Source: Spirochaetales bacterium (GTDB lineage: Bacteria > Spirochaetota > Spirochaetia > SZUA-6 > RPPD01). Taken from it: a stretch of DNA of 64,000 nt. Positions within the stretch are counted from its first letter, which is position 1. Every line of letters begins with the position of its first letter. A model generated the notes under the pieces. It was given only the letters and a program-made list of their open reading frames with translations, had not been told where the DNA came from and searched no databases. A program made the translations under genes and the position numbers. Shown one piece after another: positions 9,051-16,974 of this stretch. The stretch lies in assembly GCA_016934415.1 (NCBI GenBank), contig JAFGSW010000074.1, forward strand, positions 1 to 64,000, in the 5' to 3' direction.

Positions 9051-10308
9051 AGTGCCCCCAAGATTGCGATTGATGAAAGCATGGGGGACATTCCGGCGTT
9101 GAGAAGGGGTGAAAACGATGGAAACGAGGTATCCATGTCCCACTCTTTGCCCTTCTGCCCGAACAGGGACTGCGCCTTCCACCACGCCCCGCCGGGCGAC
9201 GGCTGGTTCAGGCCCTACGGCGTCTACCGCACCAAAGCCTACGGCACCGTCAAGCGATACGCCTGCCGTCTCTGCGGGAAATCCTTCTCCCGGCGCACCT
9301 TCCGCCTCTCTTATTACCTGCATCTGCACGTGAGCTTCCGCGACATCCTTTACGGCCTCGCCTCCTGCTCGGGGTTACGGGCGATGGCGAGGAGGTACGG
9401 CGTGACCGACAAGGTGATCTCGAACCGGATCGGCCGGCTGGCGCGTCAGGCGATCGGGACGACGGCGGGGTTGCGGCCGACCCAACGCTCGACCGAAGCC
9501 CTGGCCGCCGACGGCTTCGAGAGCTTCGTCCTCTCCCAGTATTGCCCCGTCGACATCCATCACCTCATCGGCGCCGACTCGCAGTACGTCCATGCCTGCG
9601 ACCTCGCCCATTTCAGGCGGAAAGGGCGGACGACCGATTACCAGAAGCGGAAGCGGGAGCGGCTGGAAAAGACCTTCGGCGGCGTTTCGGGAGAGATCTT
9701 CGCGTCGTTTGAGAGGATCTGCCGGGCGATCGACGATCTCCCCCGCCCCTCGGGAACCATCGACCTTCACACCGACGAAAAAAGGGAGTATCGGGCCGTG
9801 CTTGCGGCGAACGGCTTCCTGGACGGGAAGGTGCGGCGCCACACCACCTCGTCGCGGAAGGCGAGGACCTCCTGGAATCCCCTCTGGCCGGTCAACTACT
9901 ACGACCGGGAGTTGCGCAAGGACCAGGCCTCGATGGTGCGGGAGACGACGCGCTGGTCGCAGGAGACGAACAACTGCATGGAGCGGACGTACGCCTACGC
10001 GGCGCACCACAACCTCTACAAGCCGTTCAGGATCCGGCAGCGGGACGATCGGACGCACGCCGAAATGGCGGGGTTCGATGTGAGAAAGATCGAATTCTTG
10101 AAAAGGAGATTTTTCCGCGAGAGGTATTTCTACACGAAGGTGTCCTTCAACGCGAGCGAGTGGCTGGTGTGGCTCCGGGCGTATCACACGCCCTTCAGCG
10201 CCGGGTGGCGGGAGCTCCCCAAGTATGTGACCGGTGAGGAACGGCGGAGGCCCTCAAGGCTGGCCGCGTGAGCTTCACGTCTCCCGTCGCAATCTTGGGG
10301 GCACTCTA
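9051..10308. mobile_element. Insertion sequence with 18 bp terminal inverted repeats AGTGCCCCCAAGATTGCG
   Basis: AGTGCCCCCAAGATTGCG at 9051..9068 and its reverse complement at 10288..10305; 12 bp direct repeat taaagcatagta at 9039..9050 and 10309..10320. Confidence 0.92.
9135..10271 (+). CDS. Zinc-ribbon DDE-type transposase (IS1/IS1595-like architecture, family unassigned)
   Basis: N-terminal CPNRDC...YACRLCGKSFSRRTFRL zinc ribbon; ADGFESF / LHTDEKREY / NCMERTYAYAAHHN candidate D-D-E residues; lies between TIRs. Confidence 0.8.
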   Translation: MSHSLPFCPNRDCAFHHAPPGDGWFRPYGVYRTKAYGTVKRYACRLCGKSFSRRTFRLSYYLHLHVSFRDILYGLASCSGLRAMARRYGVTDKVISNRIGRLARQAIGTTAGLRPTQRSTEALAADGFESFVLSQYCPVDIHHLIGADSQYVHACDLAHFRRKGRTTDYQKRKRERLEKTFGGVSGEIFASFERICRAIDDLPRPSGTIDLHTDEKREYRAVLAANGFLDGKVRRHTTSSRKARTSWNPLWPVNYYDRELRKDQASMVRETTRWSQETNNCMERTYAYAAHHNLYKPFRIRQRDDRTHAEMAGFDVRKIEFLKRRFFRERYFYTKVSFNASEWLVWLRAYHTPFSAGWRELPKYVTGEERRRPSRLAA

Positions 10309-10525
10309 TAAAGCATAGTATGTTTTACGGCAAAACAAACAACGTTGTGCAACAAAACCAATAACGTTGTACGGCAAAACTGATAATGTTACGCGGCAAA
10401 ACCAATAATGTTTTGCTCCGTCATCAACTAAGTCAGGTCCCAAACCTTAATTGATGAAGCCGCGAAATCAATTAAGTTATGGAGCAAAACTAATAACGTT
10501 ATACCGCAAAACCTAATAATGAAAA
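10309..10525. repeat. Diverged 22 bp-period array, consensus approx. AAYGTTRYRCGGCAAAACNAAT, with embedded hairpins
   Basis: Units AACGTTGTGCAACAAAACCAAT, AACGTTGTACGGCAAAACTGAT, AATGTTACGCGGCAAAACCAAT, AACGTTATACCGCAAAACCTAAT; cttaattgat...atcaattaag inverted repeat. Confidence 0.8.
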
Positions 10526-10593
10526 GCCGCTTTAATAAGGGATTTTCGTTCTTTTCCTTACATCATCCTCATCATTGTCTTTCCCCTCCTCCG

Positions 10594-11466
10594 TCATGAA
10601 AGCCCGCCGAGGACCGCGTCCAGCCGCTCCTTCAGGCCGTCCGAGATCGGCGTGAGGGGGAGGCGCACCTCGTCGCTCCGGATGAGCCCGAGCTTCTTCA
10701 GGCAGTGCTTGACCGGCGCGGGGTTCGGCTCCTCGAAGAGGGCCGGGACGAGCGGGGCCAGGGTCCGCCAGAGCCCGAGCGCCTTTTCGACGTCGTTCGC
10801 CTTGACGGCCTCGTATATGCCGACGAACTTCGCCGTGGCCAGGTGGGCGGAGGCGAGGATGCCGCCGTCGCCGCCCAGGCAGAGGCTGTCGAACCAGAGG
10901 ATGTCCTCCCCCGTGAGGATGGAAAAGTCGGGCGGCGGGTCGAGGAGGAGCTCCATCGACTGCCGTATGTCGCCGCATGAGTCCTTGAGCCCGCGCACGG
11001 TCGGGAGGGCCGCGAGCCTGCGGATCGTCCCGTTGAGGATGTTGCGGCCGGTGCGATAGGGGATGTTATAGACGAGGATGGGAAGCTTCGCGGCGTCCGC
11101 CAGCGCGCTGAAGTGTTCGTATATCCCGCGCTGATCGGGCCGGTTGTAATAGGGACAGGGAACGAGCGCGCCCGCCAGCGGGTATTTCTCCAGCGCCTTC
11201 ATTTTGGCCGCCACCCGGCGCGTGTCGTTGCCGGAGAGGCCCGCGACCACGGGCAGGCGGCCGTTCACCCTCGTAAGGACCCGCTCCAGGACCGGGAAAT
11301 ACTCGTCGTCCGCGATCGTGGGAACCTCGCCCGTGGTCGCGAGCGGGACGAGACCGGAGACGCCGCGGGCGATGTAGTGGTCGACGAGCCGGTCGAGGCT
11401 CCCGTAATCGACGCCGCCGTCGAGGAACGGGGTGACGAGCGGAATCCAGACGCCGGAATACTTCAT
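10594..11466 (-). CDS. dapA: 4-hydroxy-tetrahydrodipicolinate synthase
   Basis: GVWIPLVTPFLDGGVDYGSL, TTGEVPTI, CPYYNRPDQRG, YNIPYRTG, GLKDSCGD. Confidence 0.9.
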   Translation of the reverse strand: MKYSGVWIPLVTPFLDGGVDYGSLDRLVDHYIARGVSGLVPLATTGEVPTIADDEYFPVLERVLTRVNGRLPVVAGLSGNDTRRVAAKMKALEKYPLAGALVPCPYYNRPDQRGIYEHFSALADAAKLPILVYNIPYRTGRNILNGTIRRLAALPTVRGLKDSCGDIRQSMELLLDPPPDFSILTGEDILWFDSLCLGGDGGILASAHLATAKFVGIYEAVKANDVEKALGLWRTLAPLVPALFEEPNPAPVKHCLKKLGLIRSDEVRLPLTPISDGLKERLDAVLGGLS

Positions 11467-11681
11467 GGGGTTTCCCTTCCTTCCGATGCGATTTTTGACC
11501 GGGAATGAATCATAGCCGGTCGACGTCGAAAATTCAAGCGCGGGGGAGGGAAAGAGAAACTACGGATATGCGCGGATGAACGCGGATGAAAAGAAAGAGA
11601 AAAAGTCCATTATAAAAATGAATTGTGCCGGGAACCTCTCGCTGTTAGAATATCAATGTACGTAAAACGACGGGAGACCCT

Positions 11682-12752
11682 ATGAAGAGAATCGTCATTT
11701 TCATCGCCCTCATCCTCACCTCCCTTTCCTCGGCCTGGCCGGACGACCTCATTCCCTTCCGCCGGGGGAGCCGGTGGGGCTTCTGCGACAAAAACAAAAA
11801 GATGGTCATCGCGGCCGGGTACAACCGGGTCGAACGGTTCAGCGAAGGGCTGGCGCAGGCGGCGCGGGGCGCGCGCTGGGGGTACGTGGACGCGAAGGGC
11901 CGCGAGACAATCGCGCCGCGTTACGACGCCTGCTGGCAGTTCAGCGAGGGCCTGGCCGCGGTATCCGCGGGGGGAAAGTACGGCTTCATCGACGCGGAAG
12001 GCGCCACGGTCATCGAGGCACGGTACGAGGCGGCGCGGCCCTTTTCACACGGCCTCGCGCTCGTGAGGCTCGAAGGAAAGTGCGGCTATATCGACAAGAC
12101 GGGAAAGATCGTCGTGCCCCTGCGCTACGACGACTCCTGGGACTTCGGCGCCGACGGGAAAGCCGCCGTCGTCCTCGACGGCAAGTACGGATTCGTCAAT
12201 GCGGCCGGAAAGGAGATCGTGTCTCCCCGCTACGACTGGGCCTTCTATTACAGCGAAGGGCTGGCCGCGGTCGCGCTCGGCGGGAAGTGCGGGTACATCG
12301 ACGCGGCGGGGAAGGAGGCGATCCCGCTCGTCTACGACGACGCCTGGCCGTTCAGCGGCGGGCTGGCCGCGGTGAAGATCAACAACCTGTACGGGTATCT
12401 CGACCGCAAGGGCACGCTCGTCCTCCCCTTCAAATACGATTACGCCATGTCCTTCGGGGCGTCGCCTCAAGACCGACTGGCGCCGGTCAGCAAGGGGAAC
12501 AAGTGGGGGTACATCAATGCCAAGGGAAAACAGGTCGCGGGATTCAAATACGACCGGGCGGGCGTGTTCAAGGAAGGCCGCGCCGCGGTCATGCGCAACG
12601 GCCTGTACGGCTACATCGACACGACCGGCCGTGAGGTCGTCCCCGCCAAATACGGCCACGGCGCCGATTTCGACCGCGGGCTCGCCCTGGTGCAGAACGG
12701 CCCTTATTACGGCTACATCGGCGTGAACGGGACGGAATACTGGAAGGATTGA
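11682..12752 (+). CDS. Secreted WG-repeat protein
   Basis: Tandem GKYGFIDAEG / GKCGYIDKTGKIVVPLRYDDSW-type repeats after a signal peptide. Confidence 0.92.
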   Translation: MKRIVIFIALILTSLSSAWPDDLIPFRRGSRWGFCDKNKKMVIAAGYNRVERFSEGLAQAARGARWGYVDAKGRETIAPRYDACWQFSEGLAAVSAGGKYGFIDAEGATVIEARYEAARPFSHGLALVRLEGKCGYIDKTGKIVVPLRYDDSWDFGADGKAAVVLDGKYGFVNAAGKEIVSPRYDWAFYYSEGLAAVALGGKCGYIDAAGKEAIPLVYDDAWPFSGGLAAVKINNLYGYLDRKGTLVLPFKYDYAMSFGASPQDRLAPVSKGNKWGYINAKGKQVAGFKYDRAGVFKEGRAAVMRNGLYGYIDTTGREVVPAKYGHGADFDRGLALVQNGPYYGYIGVNGTEYWKD

Positions 12753-12835
12753 CGCCCGGAGCCCTCATCACGTTCACCGAATCCTACGGCCGCGTTCGCT
12801 GAACGAAGATCGTCCCCGCGGCCGCTCCCGGTCCG

Positions 12836-12874
12836 GCAGGCTGTTGAAAAAGCTCAACTTTTTCAACAATCTGC
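12836..12874. terminator. Hairpin family member (loop core AAAAAGCTCAACTTTTT) between convergent genes
   Basis: GCAGGCTGTTGAAAAAG-CTCAA-CTTTTTCAACAATCTGC. Confidence 0.65.
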
Positions 12875-13977
12875 TAGACGGCCTTCTTCTCTCCCCTCTG
12901 CCGGTCGTGAATGTCCTTGAAGAGCATGTGCACCCGCATGAACACGTCGACGATCTCGGGATCGAAGGCCTTGCCGCGCTCGCCGGCCACCGTGGCCACC
13001 GCCTGTTCATGGCGCTGGGCCTTCTTGTAGGGCCGGATGGACACGAGGGTGTCGTAGACGTCGCAGACCGCGGTGAGGCGGGCCGAGAGAGGAATGTTCT
13101 CGCCGTAGAGGCCGCGCGGGTAGCCCTTGCCGTCCCAGCGCTCATGGTGGGAGACGGCTATCTCGCGCGCCAGCGTGATGTAGTCCTTGCCGCCCTTGTG
13201 TCCCGTGAGCGCCTCAGCCACAAGCGTGGTGTGGCGCTTGATGAGCTCGAATTCGGACGGGGTGAGGCGGCCCGGCTTCAGGAGGATTTCGCTCGACACG
13301 CCCACCTTGCCGATGTCGTGCAGGATGGCGGCCAGGGACAGGTCCTCGATGTACTTGGCGGTGAGGTGCGGATCGCGCTCGCGGTAGGTCCGGTAGTATT
13401 CGCCCGACAGGGTGCGCATGTAGTGCTCCATGCGCTCCAGGTGGTCGCCGGTGGAGCGGTCATACACCTCCACCAGGCGCGCGAGTTGGTAAATGGTGTC
13501 CTTGGTCTCGATCTTCATGCTGTTGATGAGCCGGTAGAGGAGATTGATGGAGAGCTCGCGGTTCTTGATGGCCGTGAGGAACTCCGTCCTGTCGTCGAAC
13601 ACGCCGATGACGTACTTTCTGCCGCGCAGCTCGATGGAGCGCATGGTGAGCTCCACGATGCGCTTGCCGTTCGGCTTGACGACGAGCTCCACCCGTTCGG
13701 CGAAGGTCTTCACGCGCCCGGCGAAGAGGGCGTGCACCGCCCGCTTCACCCGTGGGGACGAGACGATTTCGAAGAAATTGACCTTGTTCGTTTCGGAGCT
13801 TTCCAGCAGGAAGGTTTTCAGAAACGCCGGATTGGTGAAAAGAAACTTGCCCTCCTCGTCGATCTCGAAGGCGCCGTTGTAGCAGACTTCCATGATGGCG
13901 CCGAGCTTCCCGTATTCGGCGCACAGGATTTCGATCGTGTCGAGGAGATCGTTGACTTTCAGGTCCTTTTCGGCCAT
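12874..13977 (-). CDS. HD-GYP domain protein with N-terminal PAS-like sensor
   Basis: DRSTGDHLERMEHYMRTLS...ILHDIGKVGVSSEILLKPGRLTPSEFELIKRHT...HHERWDGKGYPRGLYGENIPL. Confidence 0.92.
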   Translation of the reverse strand: MAEKDLKVNDLLDTIEILCAEYGKLGAIMEVCYNGAFEIDEEGKFLFTNPAFLKTFLLESSETNKVNFFEIVSSPRVKRAVHALFAGRVKTFAERVELVVKPNGKRIVELTMRSIELRGRKYVIGVFDDRTEFLTAIKNRELSINLLYRLINSMKIETKDTIYQLARLVEVYDRSTGDHLERMEHYMRTLSGEYYRTYRERDPHLTAKYIEDLSLAAILHDIGKVGVSSEILLKPGRLTPSEFELIKRHTTLVAEALTGHKGGKDYITLAREIAVSHHERWDGKGYPRGLYGENIPLSARLTAVCDVYDTLVSIRPYKKAQRHEQAVATVAGERGKAFDPEIVDVFMRVHMLFKDIHDRQRGEKKAV

Positions 13978-14116
13978 TCCTCTCAATCATAGCCGAGACC
14001 GGGGGAAAAAGCAAACGGACGGGGGAAAAAAACTTCATCCTTTCAAACACGGAGCCACAGAGACACGGAGAACACAGAGAAGAAAGGAACCACAGAAGCC
14101 GCGGATGAGGAAAACC

Positions 14117-14280
14117 GGGATAAGGAATCCAGGAAACCAGAAATGGAAAGAGAAAACTGGATTTGCGATCCACCGTCTGATCCGCCAGGTATGCCTTTGA
14201 CAGACCCGGTATAACGATTATTTTAAAATTTTTCTCTCAGTTTCCTGTTTTCCTTTTCCTGATTTCCTGGCTTCCTGAGC
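14117..14280. repeat. GGAAACCAGGAAA inverted-arm intergenic element, copy c
   Basis: ataaggaatccaggaaacc ... tttcctgatttcctggcttcctgagc. Confidence 0.7.
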
Positions 14281-14402
14281 TTCTTTTTATTCTTCCCTAA
14301 TATGGTTTTTTACTTGGAGGCGAAGCCCCTTGAACAAGCGCGCGGGGACGATTACAATGCGTCCTTCACGGCATCGTGGCACACAAAACAGCGGAGCATA
14401 TC

Positions 14403-15302
14403 ATGTCAGACAACAAACTGAAACTCGGCATCCCCAAGGGCAGCCTGGAGTCGGCCACGGTCGAGCTTTTCGCCAAGGCGGGCTGGACGATCGGCATCTC
14501 CTCGCGGAGCTACTTTCCCACGATCGACGATCCCGGCATCGCCTGTTCTCTGGTGCGGGCCCAGGAGATGGCGCGCTACGTGGAGGCGGGCGTGCTCGAC
14601 GCCGGGCTCACGGGAGTGGATTGGGTGCTCGAGAACAACGCGGACGTGGAGTTCGTCACCGACCTCGTCTACTCCAAGGTTTCGAACCGGAAGGCGCGCT
14701 GGGTCCTGGCCGTGCCCGCCGATTCGCCCATGACGAAGATCGAGGACCTCAAGGGCAAGCGCATCTCCACCGAGCTCGTCAATTTCACCAAGCATTATTT
14801 CGCGGAGCGCAAGATTCCGGTCGAGGTCGAGTTCTCCTGGGGCGCGACCGAGGCCAAGGTGGTGGAAGGCCTGGCGGACGCCATGGTCGACATCACCGAG
14901 ACCGGCTCCACGATCAGGGCGAACGGCCTCAAGATCATCCACACCCTGCTCGAGACGAACACCAAGCTCATCGCCAACAAGAAATCCCTGAAGGACGCCT
15001 GGAAGAAGGCGAAGATCCGCCAGATTTCGCTTCTCTTGAACGGCGCGCTCACCGCCGGGAGCATGGTGGGCCTCAAGATGAACGTCCGGAAGCGCGACCT
15101 GGACGCCGTCTGCGCGGAGCTCCCCGCCCTGACCGCCCCCACCGTTTCCAGCCTCACGATCGAGGAGTGGGTGTCGGTCGAGACCGTCATCCACGAGCCG
15201 GTGGTGCGGGAGATCATTCCCAAGCTGATCGCCGCGGGCGCGGACGGCATCGTCGAGTACCCGATCAACAAGATCGTGAGCACAAAGGACTGGATCGAGT
15301 AG
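14403..15302 (+). CDS. hisG: ATP phosphoribosyltransferase (long form)
   Basis: [21 protein letters not shown]...[26 protein letters not shown]...[32 protein letters not shown]. Confidence 0.92.
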   Translation: MSDNKLKLGIPKGSLESATVELFAKAGWTIGISSRSYFPTIDDPGIACSLVRAQEMARYVEAGVLDAGLTGVDWVLENNADVEFVTDLVYSKVSNRKARWVLAVPADSPMTKIEDLKGKRISTELVNFTKHYFAERKIPVEVEFSWGATEAKVVEGLADAMVDITETGSTIRANGLKIIHTLLETNTKLIANKKSLKDAWKKAKIRQISLLLNGALTAGSMVGLKMNVRKRDLDAVCAELPALTAPTVSSLTIEEWVSVETVIHEPVVREIIPKLIAAGADGIVEYPINKIVSTKDWIE

Positions 15303-15394
15303 GACACGGGTACCGTTGTCGACGTGGTTGGAGGAAGGGAAACACGGATCAGAACGGATTGCACGGATAAGGAAAAGAGGAAGAACTACGGAAA

Positions 15395-15598
15395 ATGGAA
15401 TCGATGTCGGTCACCGTGGAACGCGCCGCCCGATCCATTTTCAGGTTGTTCCCCGGGAAATGGGAAGTCGCGGAGTTGCGCCTCAATACGGGCGCACGCT
15501 CCTTCTGGCTCTACGTCATCCGCGATTATTCGCGGGGCCGTTTTCGCAAGATGGACGTGGCGAACGAAAAGTGGGATGGATTCGTTCAGGTTTTTTAA
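15395..15598 (+). CDS. Small hypothetical protein
   Basis: 67 aa ORF between hisG and msrA. Confidence 0.4.
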   Translation: MESMSVTVERAARSIFRLFPGKWEVAELRLNTGARSFWLYVIRDYSRGRFRKMDVANEKWDGFVQVF

Positions 15599-15617
15599 GA
15601 TGCGGTGATCAAGGCGG

Positions 15618-16295
15618 TTACTTTTTCTGAAGCAGGCCGGGGTACATCCGCTCAAGATCGGCCACCTTGGGCTTGTCCCAGAAAACGATATACGGGTACG
15701 TGGGATTTCTGTCCATAAAATCCTGGTGATAAGCCTCGGCCGGGTAGAAGGCATTGAAGGGAACGACCTGGGTCACGATGGAAGAAGGAAACACCTTCGC
15801 CTTGTCGAGCGTCCGGATGTACTGTTCCGCCACCTTTTTCTGTTCCGGGCCGGTATAGAAGACGGCGGAGCGGTACTGGGTCCCGTGGTCGGGGCCTTGG
15901 AAATTGAGCTCGGTGGGGTTGTGCGCCACGGAGAAGAACACCTTGAGGAGCGTGCCGTAGCTGATCACCGACGGGTCGAACGTGATCTCGATCGATTCGG
16001 CGTGCCCGGTCGTGCCCGAGCTTACGAGCTCGTAGCTCGGGTTCCTCACGCGCCCGCCCGAGTAGCCGGAAACGACGTTCGTGACGCCTTTCAGGCGCTC
16101 GAAGACCCCTTCCATGCCCCAGAAACATCCTCCGGCCAGCACCGCCGTTTCGGTCGTACCGGACCGGGCCGTTTTCTCCGCCGGGGGATTGGGGAAATCT
16201 GCGAATGCAAACCCTGGAAAAAGCAAAAATAAAACCGTCAGCGCGGCCCGCCGTACATCGCGTCCGCGTGAAATCGTTGATCGTTGCGGCGACAT
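15618..16295 (-). CDS. msrA: Secreted peptide methionine sulfoxide reductase MsrA
   Basis: VLAGGCFWGMEGVFERLKGVTNVVSGYSGG...HAESIEITFDP...DHGTQYRSAVFYT; signal peptide. Confidence 0.93.
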   Translation of the reverse strand: MSPQRSTISRGRDVRRAALTVLFLLFPGFAFADFPNPPAEKTARSGTTETAVLAGGCFWGMEGVFERLKGVTNVVSGYSGGRVRNPSYELVSSGTTGHAESIEITFDPSVISYGTLLKVFFSVAHNPTELNFQGPDHGTQYRSAVFYTGPEQKKVAEQYIRTLDKAKVFPSSIVTQVVPFNAFYPAEAYHQDFMDRNPTYPYIVFWDKPKVADLERMYPGLLQKK

Positions 16296-16506
16296 ATGTT
16301 CAATCCTTTCCTGCGCGTGTTCAAGCGGCGCCGGCGGGCACGAAACCCTGAATCCGCCGTCACCGGTTACTACAAGATACTCATTCTTACGCGCCCGGGA
16401 AACCGCCCCGCGGCGCTTTTCGCCTTTTCCGGGAGCGCGGCGAAGCGCCCCAGGGCTTTTTGCAGGGCGTTTGACGAAAGGACGACGCCTGGAATATATT
16501 GAAACC

Positions 16507-16911
16507 ATGGCACAGCAAAAAAACGAATATGTTCCGGGCGTCTGCAACATCGGATTCGCGGAACGACGCACCCGGGCGATGGCCGGCTGGATCGGGCTGG
16601 CGGCGACGGCCGCGCTCTGTCTTCTCCTCTTCGGCCTGCGCGCCTCTCCCTGGTGGGGCCTTATCATTTTCCTTCCGGCGGCGGGAGGGGCGGTCGGCTT
16701 CCTGCAGGCCGCCTTCCACTTCTGCGCCGCTTTCGGGATGCGCGGGGTTTTCAACTTCGGGAGCACGGTCGGCGACGTCGCCGACGTCGCGCGGGAGGAG
16801 TACCGGCGGGCCGATCGCGCCAAGGCGATCAGGATCGTCGTGTATTCGGGCCTGATCGGCGCGGCGGCCACGGCGGCCGGCGCGCTCGCGCTTTCTCTCC
16901 TCGGTCCGTAG
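16507..16911 (+). CDS. Small integral membrane protein
   Basis: Hydrophobic segments WIGLAATAALCLLLFGL, WGLIIFLPAAGGAVGFLQAAF, IVVYSGLIGAAATAAGALALSLL. Confidence 0.6.
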   Translation: MAQQKNEYVPGVCNIGFAERRTRAMAGWIGLAATAALCLLLFGLRASPWWGLIIFLPAAGGAVGFLQAAFHFCAAFGMRGVFNFGSTVGDVADVAREEYRRADRAKAIRIVVYSGLIGAAATAAGALALSLLGP

Positions 16912-16974
16912 GCGGGTCCAATCCCCGCGGTGCGTCTTGCAATCTCCCGGCGAAGGATTTACACTGTCCCGGTC

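Noticed and set aside
10309-10525. CRISPR-like array
   Set aside because: Repeat period is ~22 bp with no unique spacers of regular length, units diverge and invert, and no cas genes are visible.
16296-16871. N-terminal extension of the MsrA ORF (417 aa version)
   Set aside because: The signal peptide and MsrA domain start at 16295; the upstream part is antisense to the small membrane protein gene.
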